Assembly (NCBI GenBank): GCA_011033025.1
Contig: WFMF01000359.1
Span: 1-64,000, forward strand
Length of the DNA: 64,000 nt
Source: Beroe forskalii
Taxonomy: Eukaryota; Ctenophora; Nuda; Beroida; Beroidae
Direction of reading: 5' to 3'
The translations under genes and the position numbers were made by a program. The notes beneath the pieces are model-generated. The model did no database searches and was not told the DNA's origin. It saw only the letters and a program-made list of their open reading frames with translations. Of the stretch, positions 1 to 11,396 are shown piece after piece (position 1 is the first letter of the stretch; every line of letters starts with the position of its first letter).

Positions 1-11
1 GAAAGATTGCT

Positions 12-719
12 ATGTTGGAGCACAACAGAAGACGCAAGGAAGAAGCATCTGAAGGGAAGGAGGAGAATACCACCCTTAGAAGAAGACTCAGTAGCAGCAG
101 TGAAGAGGAAATCGAGCTGGAACGTGTCAGGCCAAAGAATGATGAAGTGAAAAGTGTGCCTAGAGAGCAAAAATTGCCCGGAGCAGTGCCAATTAACGAA
201 GGTTCTTCTGAAGAAGTCGAGTCAAAACACGTTACCTCGGATTCTATGGAACTTAGATCAGGATCATCGTTGTCACCTGAATCAAGTGAGTTCATTCCAC
301 GGCGCAAGCTACCCAATGTGCCCGAATCAGTAAGTTTGAATCCAGTGAACCAACGTACTATTCAGCTGTCAAGCACACCGTGTGTTATTCAGAGAGGAAC
401 ATCGGGCATTAAGATGAATGATACAGCTGAAAGAAGTCTTCCTATACCACCAGGGGGAGCGACACCTGCCAGTGCAGTGGGGAAATCAAGAGGACAGAAG
501 ACACCTGCAGCTGCTATGAAGTATGGAGATGACAGGAATCAAGGAGCAGTTAGAGATTCTTTATCACCGATTACCACAGGATTCGTTCCCACTCGAAGTA
601 CAGTCAGGATTTCAAATCAGACATGTGAGGGGAGGTCTAGGAATGAGGATTCTCCAAAAAGGTCTGGGCTGAGACCCAGACGAATAATAAAAAAGCCTGA
701 TTATTTCACGTCATCGTAG
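12..719 (+). CDS. Retroelement ORF, Pol-tail-like (fossil)
   Basis: Open frame of 235 codons, rich in Ser, Glu, Lys and Pro, without a recognisable enzyme domain. Its end is basic followed by an aromatic residue (PRRIIKKPDYF), which resembles the extreme C-terminus of Ty3/gypsy-type Pol polyproteins. That resemblance, and the Gag-like frame 0.9 kb downstream, are why I place it in a retroelement. The frame may begin left of the window, since the ATG at 12 is simply the first one visible. The catalytic part of Pol is not in the window, so whether the element is whole cannot be judged. The alternative is an unrelated low-complexity protein. Confidence 0.4.
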   Translation: MLEHNRRRKEEASEGKEENTTLRRRLSSSSEEEIELERVRPKNDEVKSVPREQKLPGAVPINEGSSEEVESKHVTSDSMELRSGSSLSPESSEFIPRRKLPNVPESVSLNPVNQRTIQLSSTPCVIQRGTSGIKMNDTAERSLPIPPGGATPASAVGKSRGQKTPAAAMKYGDDRNQGAVRDSLSPITTGFVPTRSTVRISNQTCEGRSRNEDSPKRSGLRPRRIIKKPDYFTSS

Positions 720-945
720 GTCACCTTAAAGATCTCACGGACTAGGTACTTGTAACTTTACACTAGCTTGCAAAGTATTGCCGTTCACTGTCAGGACATC
801 ATTTGGGCAGTTGTTCAGTTTACTTGGTATGGAAATTTTCCTGGGCGTTATTTCGTTGGAACATAGATTTCGTTATACACTGCACTCTTTGATTGATGAT
901 GCACTCTTTGATTGATGTTCTAAATCGCCTATTATTTTAGATATC

Positions 946-1473
946 ATGCCAATATCTGATGCAGAAGAGGAGCTATATTTCACGGAGGATGAAATCAAGG
1001 CGTTGGTAGAGGGTTACATTCCATATGCAATTCCTTACGACAATGTGGTAATGCCAAGCTTCATACTACGTGACGTTCTCTCCTCAGAAGTCCTAACTCA
1101 AGATGCGTCGAGGATTTGGGTTGGGCTTAAGAAAGAGACATTTAGATCAATAAAGTTGATCAGAAATGTCGCAGAGGCGCGACTGCTCCTCTGGGGAATT
1201 GAAAATGTGATGCGGGAACAAAGAGATGTTGTTATTGAACATTGCCGGAAAGAATTGAGCATACTGCGGGAAAGGGGCCTAATAACTAGTGGCAAGCACC
1301 ATGGTAACTATCGGGGGGTACGTAGGGCACACGACTTGTTTCTTGGCAAGTTTATTGCGAATGCCAAGCAATACAGGGAGTCAATAATCACTCTTGACCA
1401 TGTCCCTATCGTGGCTGTGGCTATCATGTTACAGCTAGCTAAAAGGTTATTTAAAGTGAATAACTGGGTTTAG
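946..1473 (+). CDS. Unknown ORF between Pol-like and Gag-like frames
   Basis: Open frame of 175 codons starting with ATG, with an acidic N-terminus, an Arg/Lys-rich middle and a hydrophobic stretch near the end (residues about 152-166). I do not recognise the family. It sits 227 bp after the Pol-like frame and 155 bp before the Gag-like frame on the same strand, so it probably belongs to the same retroelement as an accessory ORF. It could instead be a chance open frame inside a terminal repeat between two tandem copies. Confidence 0.3.
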   Translation: MPISDAEEELYFTEDEIKALVEGYIPYAIPYDNVVMPSFILRDVLSSEVLTQDASRIWVGLKKETFRSIKLIRNVAEARLLLWGIENVMREQRDVVIEHCRKELSILRERGLITSGKHHGNYRGVRRAHDLFLGKFIANAKQYRESIITLDHVPIVAVAIMLQLAKRLFKVNNWV

Positions 1474-1628
1474 ATGGGTCACATAACCAGTTAAGCTTCT
1501 AGTTACCAGTATGTTTATTATTGAGCACTTAAACACTGAGATTCAAGTTCACCCAGTTTGTTTTAAAGTTTATTGCATATTATTGCACAATAACACTTGT
1601 ACAACACTCATCAACTGTTCCATATAGT

Positions 1629-2669
1629 ATGGAAACGTTAAAGATCGAGCAGGCACTTATAGAACTAAAGATTAAAGAAATGGTATTAACAGATAGGATG
1701 GAAAGACTAGAGAGGCAATTAGATGCTTTAGCTCTGGGGGAAGAGACAGAGAGGAAAGACAAGAAAGTTGAGATTTATGACTTGAGAGAAGAGCTTGATA
1801 AGTGCAGGGAGGACATTCAGAAAATTACGATTGAGGTAGCCGCTACTGAAGCAAGGGAGACGGCGTCAGAACCATGCAGGGAAAGTCATAGCCAGGTGAT
1901 GGGTAAGGAGAAAGAGGAATATAGGGTGAAATCCGGCCATAAACCCACAAAATATAAAACGGGCGATGATGTGGTGCTATTTTTAGACAGGTTTAAAAAC
2001 TTTGTAAAGATCAATAGAATCAATGAGGACCTGCTAACGATTCTACTTTCTCTCATTGAGGATGATTCTACCTTTAAGGATATAAGGGACATTGGAGTCC
2101 CTGAGACAAGCAGGTCCAATGTAGACGAATTGATAACAGCGATAAAAGACGGATTATATCCGGCCACAGAGTCTAGAATTCTCCGATCTAAGATGCTAAG
2201 AATGAGACAAAAATCGGGCGAGTCTATCAGTAAATTCACTGAACGATTGAAAGACGCCTCATTAATAGCTTTCAGTGATTCGGCTCTGAGAGAAGAAGCT
2301 TGTCTCGCAGCATTAATCGAGGGAGTCTTGGACGGTAAGATCAAAAGGAAGCTAATGGAAGAAGAGGTAAGCGAATTCACAAGCGCAATTAAAATGGCTA
2401 AAAAGATGGAAAAGATTGAGGAGGCAGTAGATGAAGAACCTCACTGGGATACGGCAGAAGTGGAAGTTCGGGGCCCAGTTTATAGTGTTGAGGAACAGCG
2501 TTCGGGTGGATGTGCTAAGTGCGGGAAGAAGGGGCACAGCTTAGAGAACTGCTGGAAAGACCTTCAATGTCAATTATGTGGGATCAAGGGCCACGTTGCT
2601 TCGGTTTGTCGAAAACGTCATAGCTTTCCACCACGTGGTAGGGGTTTTAGAGGTGGTCCACGTGTATAG
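1629..2669 (+). CDS. gag: Gag-like protein with two CCHC zinc knuckles (retroelement fossil)
   Basis: 346-codon frame. Residues about 1-80 are charged and heptad-like (probable coiled coil). Residues about 110-260 look like a retrotransposon capsid region, with repeated Leu/Ile and a basic segment typical of Gag. Two CCHC boxes (C-x2-C-x4-H-x4-C) lie at about residues 295-308 and 314-327, followed by an RG-rich tail. This layout (capsid, double knuckle, basic tail) is that of LTR-retroelement Gag, which packages element RNA. The frame is open throughout. Unusually, it lies downstream of the Pol-like end. Either two copies stand in tandem or the gene order is permuted. A domesticated Gag is possible but has no other support. 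Confidence 0.7.
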   Translation: METLKIEQALIELKIKEMVLTDRMERLERQLDALALGEETERKDKKVEIYDLREELDKCREDIQKITIEVAATEARETASEPCRESHSQVMGKEKEEYRVKSGHKPTKYKTGDDVVLFLDRFKNFVKINRINEDLLTILLSLIEDDSTFKDIRDIGVPETSRSNVDELITAIKDGLYPATESRILRSKMLRMRQKSGESISKFTERLKDASLIAFSDSALREEACLAALIEGVLDGKIKRKLMEEEVSEFTSAIKMAKKMEKIEEAVDEEPHWDTAEVEVRGPVYSVEEQRSGGCAKCGKKGHSLENCWKDLQCQLCGIKGHVASVCRKRHSFPPRGRGFRGGPRV

Positions 2670-2789
2670 ACGTGGTGTTAGTCAGTGGGGTTAGGGTTCA
2701 GTTAGCATGACACCGTTTCCTTTGAGTCCTAAGAGGTATGAGAGATAGTATGGAGCAGGGCGATGCATCAGCCTTCATTCCTACGTATT

Positions 2790-3110
2790 ACCTGCAACTA
2801 TAATTGTAGGAGTACAACCTTCCCACCTATAGTACTACTTGCAACTATAATTGTAAGAGTGCAACCTTCATTCCTAAGTACTACTAGCAACTATAATTGT
2901 AAGAGTGCAACCTTCATTCCTAAGTACTACTTGCAACTATAATTGTAAGAGTGCAACCTTCATTCCTAAGTACTACTTGCAACTATAATTGTAAGAGTGC
3001 AACCTTCATTCCTAAGTACTACTTGCAACTATAATTGTAAGAGTGCAACCTTCCTACCTAGGTATTACCTGCAACTATAATTGTAGGAATACAATCTTCC
3101 TTTCTAAAGT
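2790..3110. repeat. 46-bp tandem array downstream of gag
   Basis: About seven copies of a unit of roughly 46 bp built around GCAACTATAATTGTA followed by a GAGTGCAACCTTC segment. The middle four copies are nearly identical and the two outer ones are diverged, as expected for an array that expands from its centre. It starts 120 bp after the Gag stop and may be part of the untranslated 3' region or terminal repeat of the retroelement. Confidence 0.85.
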
Positions 3111-5183
3111 TTCACCTACAGCAGTCTTCCTAAAGAATATCACTGGAATCGAGCTACTAATACGATCAGTTTGAGTGTTGTTACAGTTGAAATTGAGTCG
3201 GGGTTATAAAAAATCATTTTAAATTTCGTAATTTGAGTAAAAGTTTGGAGTGATTACACGCAGGATCGTGTTCCCATTTTTTTTAAAAATAAATATTAGT
3301 ATATGTTGGGAAGCTCAATTTAATATATTGCGGGGTAACTTATTATAATTTATATTTATTACTATAATAGGGCGGATACCAGTAAGAGTTCAAGATACGT
3401 CCGCGCGTTATTTCGAATAATAGTAAGTATTTGAGTGATGAGAATAAAGTATGGAGATGCTAATCAACTTTATTACAGTAGAAAATTGTAATGAAATCAT
3501 TTTGCACTGCGTAAATTTATCAAAGGTTGGAATCGTTAGAAATTTTCCGTATTGAATCATCATGAATTAGTTAATTAATTATTTGTTATTTGATTTTCAT
3601 CTATTGAATTGCGTATTTCAACATTTTTGAAAATGAGCCGTGTTCGGATACGAAATTAAAAGGGTATCAAAGTATGATAGATCAGTAGATCATCTTGTTA
3701 AATTTATCTTGAATTTAATCTAATTTATTTCCATTCATTGGATAGTGCTTAATTATCTTATTCTCATATTATTTATATGTTAAGGTGCTTCATAAATTTC
3801 CTTTTCAGATTTTAGATATGCTTATAATTGATAAGTATAGTTTATTAATTTGGTCGTAGATTTATAGGTTATACTTTATTCATGGTTTTAGCTGGGTTTT
3901 AGCGCCAGGGTATTAATTTTTTCACCTTTTGGTCTCAGTTTCTAAGGAGTAGTATTTCATGTAGTAGTTAGCAGTGTAGATTTACTTATTATTCGGTTGT
4001 GGGATATTTCCATAGGTTTTGGGCAAAAATTATTTTAGTATCATACGCCGGGGCAGTTGGTTCGACTGGGTTTAAGCCTTTGAGGCGTAAACCAAGTCGT
4101 TCAAACTGTCTGGGGGTATATGGTGAAGTATGATATCGAGGGCATAACTGCGATTTTAACATTCTAGTATATTCCTTTAGTGATAGCCATTTCATCAGAT
4201 ATATATCCTGTGTGTGATGAGTGTAGCTCATGATGTATGATAAAATGTCACGTGGGATTATCGTGTAAGAGGCGGGCAGACTTTTTAAGGTTAGGTGCAA
4301 GAGGCGTTATCTCGGACTTATCATTGTTCATGTTGGGATTATGGCTTGTTGGTTGTACGGTGTGTTTGGGGTTGATCTTTTAGATACATTATTATATCTC
4401 GTTTTAGCGACCGATTGCGAGTATGATATGACGTAGTTATTATTGCTCATATGATTTAAATTATAGACGTCATCATCCGTTATCAAACTCGAGAGTTTCC
4501 TTAACGCGTTCAAAAGTATCCTAGTGCTATTCGACGCTATAACGTCGGATAGTCACCTTATTCTTATCACCAAGGGTCGATAAACCTATACCCTTTACCC
4601 TGGAGCGCCCTTCCTAGCCGCTCTTACCACGAGTCGTATTTTTCTCCATTCAGACAGTCTTTATATCACGCTATAATTGTACGCAATACGTTGCAGGACA
4701 CTTCACCACTCAGGCAAAGTGGGAGTTGTTGCTGGATTTTATTGGCGATATAGTCGATACTAAATAATTTAATTTGTCAATTGTCTGCAAATTCTCTGTT
4801 AATTTGTTTTCTAAGCATTTTACAGTATTATCATCATTATTTATAATTTTTATGTTATTATTTTATCAAATTCCGATGGGGATATATATATAGAACAGAG
4901 AACTAAAGTAATTCAGAACAAATAGTTGACCATCTAGTGTGATCAGGATAAGCCACTCCTATTGAGTCACATTGATAATTTTCTTCTCTCATTTTCATCT
5001 TAATATTCCAATCCATAGTCCATGAAACTCGACCAACAAGGATCTATATAGTTATCATCATTCGATTCGAATCACATGACGATTCGAATATACTGTTTAT
5101 ATTGATGTATTTTAATCTACAATAGTAGGTACGATATCAATTGTTTACTGATTTGTGTATACTATGATACCGCTGATCTTGTG
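3111..5183. other. AT-rich stretch, no gene seen
   Basis: No exon or known repeat was recognised. It could contain the terminal repeat of the retroelement at the left, but I found no matching direct repeat in 720-1628. Two reverse-strand open frames at 3989-4300 and 4328-4513 have no protein features I recognise. Confidence 0.5.
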
Positions 5184-5492
5184 AGTTCGAGCAGGGGCGT
5201 AGAAAGATTTCTGAAAAGGGGGAGGCGAGTAAGCGAGTAACATCCAAAACCTGTTTAATGTTTTATTTTGTAAGCTCAAAGCTCTCATTTTATCATAATG
5301 AACAACATTTTCATAATGAACAACATTTTCATTTGCCCAGTTAGGATTGCAGGATATTCCAACCGGGTATAAGTCTGACGTTACTGCTCTGTAACTTGGC
5401 TTTGTATGTACATTTCTATTTCTATCACCTGTCCAAAAAGGGGGAGGCAGCCGCCTGTGTTGCCTCCCCCTGGCTACGCCCCTGAGTTCGAG
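5184..5492. mobile_element. hAT-like MITE, complete, with 8-bp target duplication
   Basis: The element spans 5192-5484 (293 bp). It begins CAGGGGCGTAG and ends CTACGCCCCTG, so the inverted ends are perfect over 11 bp. It is flanked by the 8-bp direct repeat AGTTCGAG (5184-5191 and 5485-5492), the size made by hAT transposases. It has no coding capacity. An internal 20-bp duplication at about 5297-5333 is not present in the sister copy at 63478-63650. Subterminal GGGGGAGGC and GCCTCCCCC also pair. Confidence 0.9.
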
Positions 5493-7543
5493 GTGATGTC
5501 GTTTATCTCAGTGGTTTTAATTATTTATTATTATAGTTATTATTTATTCTATAACCTATATTTTGATTGATGTTTATGATGGGCCTCCCTGTAATAATGG
5601 TTAACGCTGTGTTGGGAGTTTAGCCCAGATTTTGCACTTGATTTATATTTTTTGTGCTATTTTGGTTAAGTAGGAAAGACAGAATATTTTAACCTGAATG
5701 ACATTGTAAAATATATTTCATGTAAAATTTGAATTTTGAAATAATAAAAAATGGTATACTATGATACCGCTGAACTTGTTGTGAGCTCGAGGATGTATCG
5801 CGTTATGGTTTGTACTTGTAGAGGCCATCGGCGACTTTCTTACCATAAATAGTACACACCTTAAAATGTACAAACCTTAAATTCTACGGACCATTTTTTT
5901 CTAAAATAAATTTTCAACAGTTTCAAGAAATTTTCTGTCTCCCTTCGAAGTTGTACCCTTCTTTCATATCTATTGCCTTTCCATCAAACCTTTGCCTATT
6001 TTCTATTCAAATAATTTTATTTTGATTATTGAAAATATGGTATAGACCATGTGGATTGGTGTTTTACTCGGCACGTTTTTTTAAAGTTGATTTATATAAT
6101 TTATAGGAATTTATATAATTCAATTGCAAAAAAAATCATCACCATTGCCTATGCATTGATGATGTTAGGATTTCGTTAGGATTTCCAGTGAACTTTTCAT
6201 TGCGTAAAGCCGTAAACTATGTACAAAAAATCAAGAGATTCACTAATAAGTAATAATAGAACAGTATAGGTGTGGCTTGATAATCGAACAATAACGCTCC
6301 ATTAATTCCTGGAATGTTCGACTTTTTTAAACTTGATTAAACATGTATCCGATTACATGTCGGATGATATCCTGTTGGTAAATCGGAATTCCCTTTGAAA
6401 GTATGATTGATAGGCCGTTTAGAATGACGCCAATATCACAGTTTGTCATGAGAAGTTTAGAGGTACTCACAGTATATCTTATCACCATGCGCGCGCGAGC
6501 TTTTTCTCATTTGATTACCGAGTAACTTCAGGTCAGAAATTCCTATGATAAAGGATCAAATTTATGAGACCGCAACTGTAAAAGTAAATAATAAAGAAAT
6601 GCCCGCTTTCATGAGTCCTTTCACAGTTGCATGTTCTGTTTGTTCCATGTTTTGTTTGATTTTACAAGTCTTTTTCTACCCGTCTTCTTTGCTCTCCCAG
6701 TCCCTCTATTGTAATCTATATAACACAGTACAGAGTTGCAGTGATTCGACCAACTCATGTCTCTGTGTTTTGAATAAATTATTTTGAAAAACAGTTATGA
6801 AGATATTCATTGCTTCCTACTTCCATGTTCCTGCTTCTTACTTTGTCCCTTCTCGAACTTCCCAAAATTTCAATGTTAACCTTACAAAGTTACAATGTTG
6901 GCGATTAATGTCTGGGGAGGACCACACGTCGCGTCATAACTGCTATAATGATTAAATGCGTAAATGCATAAAATGCCATAACTTCCTCCGCTTTATGAAT
7001 GATCTGTTGGAAATGATGTTTTCACTGGACGTGATCTCGTGGAGTAATCATATCCTGATGGACCGCTGACGAGCTCAGCTAATATGACCCAACAACAATG
7101 AATGGCATTATGTCACGTGACTTGTTGTTGCCATATTATTATTTATCTTCATCACATCACAGTTTCACATCAATCAAAGACAGCATGTATTGACGCAGCC
7201 ATGGTCTTCACATCGATATTAATCATGTGATGAGTCGTGCTGTCGTAGTCCAGGATGATCTGTAGGCATGTAAAGGCCACCGCGCACCACACTTTTGACG
7301 TGTTTCGTCACCAACTCACCCTTTTATGCATATAATGATGACGTCAGGCCGTGGTGCCTGCAGGTTTCACTGACTTGTGACGTGTATAATTCGTGGCAAG
7401 TGTGAAGTGCGTTATCTGGTGAAATTATTGTGAACAGGTCAGTGCAGTGCTGTGGTAATCACTCCCAGGGATCAGCGAGATTAGTAGAATATATTACAGA
7501 ATATATGCAGGGTTCTTAAGATATATCACACCGTCAGACTTGA
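5493..7543. other. AT-rich stretch with small dispersed repeats
   Basis: No exon was recognised. A segment at 5754-5792 repeats the sequence left of the MITE (5156-5191: TATACTATGATACCGCTGA followed by a TGTGAGTTCGAGG-like part), so a copy of about 60 bp of an older repeat is present twice. One copy of the CACAG short repeat lies at 6724-6768. The open frame at 6545-6787 overlaps that repeat and is not taken as a gene. Confidence 0.5.
6724..6768 (+). repeat. Short dispersed repeat, copy 1 (CACAG...CTCTGTG)
   Basis: A 45-bp sequence starting CACAGTACAG and ending ATGTCTCTGTG. Related copies lie at 10758-10800 (+), 11129-11171 (-), 20569-20613 (+) and 30581-30624 (-). The shared core is ACAG, then GCTGT or a variant, then a TTTGAT-like run, then ATGTCTC. 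The ends are partly complementary, so a small hairpin can form. Confidence 0.6.
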
Positions 7544-7753
7544 GACTTCAGATTATCTGATGGATATTTAGATGGGGGTGACTTCAGATTATCTGATGGA
7601 TATTTAGATGGGGGTGACTTCAGATTATCTGATGGATATTTAGATGGGGGTGACTTCAGATTATCTGATGGATATTTAGATGGGGGTGACTTCAGATTAT
7701 CTGATGGATATTTAGATGGGGGTGACTTCAGATTATTTGATGGATATTAAGAT
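7544..7753. repeat. 36-bp tandem array
   Basis: Six copies of a 36-bp unit beginning GACTTCAGATTATCTGATGG, nearly identical. The last copy has small changes and is interrupted by the TIR element at 7756-10051, whose right flank resumes with a fragment of the same unit (AAGATGGGGGTG). Confidence 0.95.
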
Positions 7754-10058
7754 GGGGGGGGGGTCCACCGGCCAACGGCCAACCGACTAGAAAATTTGCT
7801 GTTTCGGCCAATTGGCCGTTGGCCGTTTGGCCGTTTTTTTTGTTTTTTATCTCTGGTTTCGGCCAGAAGCATCTTAGTTGAAAGTTGTGAGAGAAAAAGT
7901 TGTTACAATTTCTATAACCGACATTTTCCTGCTAATTTGATTGGTGGGGGTGTCAAATGTGTCAATTGAGGTCGTTGAAACAGTCAAAAGTTTCCCTTGT
8001 GGTTGAAGATGGCTCAAGCTCCATACATTTATATAATGCTGTTTTGAATGTTACAAAAATCAAAGAAAGGGAGAATTTTGAAGTTGCTAATGGTCCATGA
8101 CAATGTGCAGTTCAGGTGGTGACCAATGACCATCCCTACTCTTTTAGCATTATAGTCTTATAAATCCATTCCAATATAGTCATATTGTTTTATCCCTGAT
8201 GCCGTGCCATGCCTTGAACTATTTCCTGCTCATGTTAGAAACACTCAATTCTATTGACTGACTCCCTGCGTATATATGACCTAGGGAAGTGGGGAAGACT
8301 ATACCAATGACCCCTGCTGCCCCACCGAACACCCGCCAACCCCTGGTGTTTTCATGTTCAAAATCACTCATGATAAGTGTCGAAACAATTATCAGATCTG
8401 AAATGGTTCAGTAAGGGTTCACCAGAGGTCAGCAGGGCAGGGAGTCAGTGGGGGCAGCAGGGTGTCGTAGGGGTCACCAGGGGGTCAGCAAGACAGCAGG
8501 GGTTCAATAGGGAGTCACTAGGGAGCTAGGGGGATAGTGGGGGTCACTGGAGGGTGAGTGGGGGTCGCCAGGGGGTTAGTGGGGGTCACCAGCCGGGGTC
8601 ATTAGGAGTCAGCAGGGGGTCAGTAGGAGTTCAACAGGGAGTCAGTAGGGGGTCAGCAGGGATTCACCAGGGGGCTAGCAGGAGTCAGCAGGGGGTCAGT
8701 AGGAATTCACCAGGGAGTCAGCAGGGGTCAGTAGGGTTTTACCAGGGGTCAGCAGGGGTCAGTAGAGGGCCAGCAGGGGGTTATTAGGGGGTCAGCAGGG
8801 TTCAGTAGGGGGATGAATTAGGAATCCATTGGGAAGGGGCTGCAGAACAGGATGAAAAGACTGAGGACTTGAGGAGGAGACTGGGTAGGAGACTCAGAAG
8901 GAAGTTGAGGAGCAGTGGCTGATCTTGAGGAATTTGAGAAGGATGCCAAGGTACTAAGGCGAGACAAGGGTAAGGAATGCATGGTGCTATAGTGTGAGGC
9001 AGATAGACTAGATGGGCTGGGGAACTTTCAGGGCTCAATAGGGCAGGGACAGGCGCTCAATGGGGGGGGGGGCAGCAGGGGTTCACCACGGGGTCAGCAG
9101 GGGTCAGCAGGGGTTCATCAGGGGGTCATTAGGGGTCAGCAGGGGTTCAGTAGGGTGTCAGTTGGGGGATGGACTAGGAATCTATTGGGAAGGGGCTGCA
9201 GAACAGGATGAAAAGACTGATGAGGAGACTGGGTAGCAGTTGCTGATCATGAGGAATTGAGAAGGAGGCCAAGGTACTAGGGCGAGACAAGGCTAAGGAA
9301 TGCATGGTGCTATAGTGTGAGGCAGGGAGACTAGATGGATAGGGCCACTTTCAGGGCTAAATAGGGGCAAAGAGGACTTTACTGGAAAGAAGGGCAGTGG
9401 AATAATGGAGGCAGGAGGTCAAGCGGAGGGAAGCACTGCTGTTGTATTAGTAAATATTAGTTGTGGAAAGGTGGTATTAGTGGTGGAAAGGCCCGGAAGT
9501 GGGAGCAGGAGTGGATTTAACTGGTTGCAGGGCCTTGGGGTTGACAGAATTCTGGGAAGCCATCGTTTGCTCCGATAGTCTAATGGCAATGTCAGGGTGA
9601 GTAATTCCTTACAGGACTCTGTGCTGCAGTCTTAATTGGCAAGCCCTTTTTATCAGAATCAAGGAGTCCTCATGCAAGGAGATTTCCTTTCAAGCACTCC
9701 AATACTTTCCTGGCCACCGAAAAATATTCAATACCTCTTGGGGAACCTACTGAGATGTTAACAGTTGCATTCTCCTGGTCTATGAGTTGCCAAAAGCACT
9801 AGACTACGAAAATGAGCTTTGTTATCTTTAACACCACATTTTTTCGCGATTTCGATAATAAGTGTCTTCAAATGTACTCAGGTGTGTTCTTTGAACTATA
9901 ACAAGCAACTTTCTCTCCGAGAGTTTTTTGATTGTACCCCCCTGAAGAGCGGTAAATATCAAAAATAGAAAAACGGCCAACCGGCCAACCGTCTAAAAAA
10001 TTTCAAATTTCGGCCAATTGGCCGATGGCCGTTGGCCGGTGGACCCCCCCCAAGATGG
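7749..10058. mobile_element. 2.3-kb non-autonomous TIR element inserted in the 36-bp array
   Basis: The inverted ends are GGGGGGGGTCCACCGG... at 7756 and its complement ending at 10051, identical over about 26 bp. A GGCCAATTGGCC-rich subterminal part follows on each side. A 7-bp direct repeat AAGATGG flanks it (7749-7755; 10052-10058). An original 8-bp hAT-size duplication is possible, given the G run at the border. No transposase was recognised. The inside consists largely of G-rich minisatellite and an internal duplication of about 200 bp. Confidence 0.8.
8410..9160. repeat. GGGGTCAGCAGG-type minisatellite inside the TIR element
   Basis: Irregular units of about 12-15 bp (GGGTCAGCAGGGG, GGTTCACCAGGG and variants) run over 8410-8815 and again at 9075-9165. 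The blocks are separated by the first member of a duplicated segment: about 8810-9030 and about 9165-9350 share long runs such as GGGAAGGGGCTGCAGAACAG. The open frame at 8554-8787 is a by-product of the repeat. Confidence 0.85.
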
Positions 10059-11396
10059 GGGTGGAAGCGTTTCTTAGATCCTTTCTAGCGTGTTTTTTGG
10101 TTTTGTTTTTGTGTTTCTAAAATTACAATCAATCATTTGACATTCCATTTGTTTTATTTGAGTTGAAATACGCAACGAATAAATTGACATTACTCAGGAT
10201 CAGTAATAGGAGGAATCTTTGATTATGGTCACATTCCTCGAATGATGTGACTATAATTAAGGACTACTGTTTATATACAAAATAACTATTTTCTATTGAA
10301 CTTGTCGAGCCATTAGTGGCATAATTAGACCATATTTCCACATTCTCTAGAAAACGAGGAAGACCGAAGAGCCTTTTAAAAGTCTTTATTTCACGCCAAT
10401 ATAGTAGCCAAGGGCTGTAATTGATATGCGAGGCCGAATTCTCGTTCGTACTATTATAAGTTGCGATCAAGCTTCACTAGACAATATAAATCCGTATAAA
10501 TTACCATATTTAACATATTCTATTTATATTCTATTCTAGTAATCACTAATTTGTAATCAGAAATCATGCAAACAACAGGTATCGTGGCCAGCGTAAAGTA
10601 TTACTTCACTTGACGGTTCTGTGGAAAGCCTGAACCTATAATATGACTATAAGCTGTAGATCACAGCATGGGCTGCGCGAGCACGTTCGTGTGACTTCAC
10701 AGTACGGAGGTACTATTGGTTACAATATAGGTGAATCTAGTATTTTTATCCACAAATCACAGAACAGAAGTGCTGTAATTTGATCAATCCATGTCTCCCT
10801 AGTAAGCAGGCAAAAATGATGGTAACGAAAGAATTATTAAATATCATGCTCATATCATGCTCATTGATTTCCAAGATTTATGTAAGATTCATACTGGAAT
10901 GAATGAAAAAGATTCAATGAAATTAATAATAAAAAATCAACAAGTGCTCTGGGCTAACATTAATGGGTTACCACTAGGCTTGGTGATTAGTCCGATGTAC
11001 CTAGAAGGCTGGTAACTACTAGGGAACCGATAAATTTTCTTGAGTCTCATTCCGTTTACGTAATGTGGAATAAATAACGTCCGTATTGCATACAATAAAC
11101 CTGTTTCTCAAAATAAATTATTTAAAACCACAGAGACATCAGTTTATCGAATCACTCAACTTTGTACTGTGTTTTGTATATTAAAGTACGTCCTTTTGAG
11201 CAGCAAGTCTTGCTAGAATCTTCAATCGTGTCTCACAGTTTTCCTTAACAATCTGTTAATTTAACTATTTAATTAGCCGTCATTAATTACAAGTCGTGAC
11301 TCGTGACTTGAGACTGATTTGATAGTAATCTCATGATATATGTTCAATGTTGTCTACTACCTATTGTTATGAAAAGCGAGCCTATAATTCAGTATC
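10059..11396. other. AT-rich stretch with two short-repeat copies
   Basis: No exon was recognised. Copies of the CACAG short repeat lie at 10758-10800 (+ strand) and 11129-11171 (- strand), about 370 bp apart and in inverted orientation. Confidence 0.5.

Noticed and set aside
4040-4110. tRNA-like stretch with GGTTCGA
   Set aside because: No cloverleaf or A box could be arranged around the GGTTCGACTGGG segment.
8554-8787. 77-codon open frame rich in Gly, Ser and Gln
   Set aside because: It is translated minisatellite (GGGGTCAGCAGG units) and has no counterpart in the second block.
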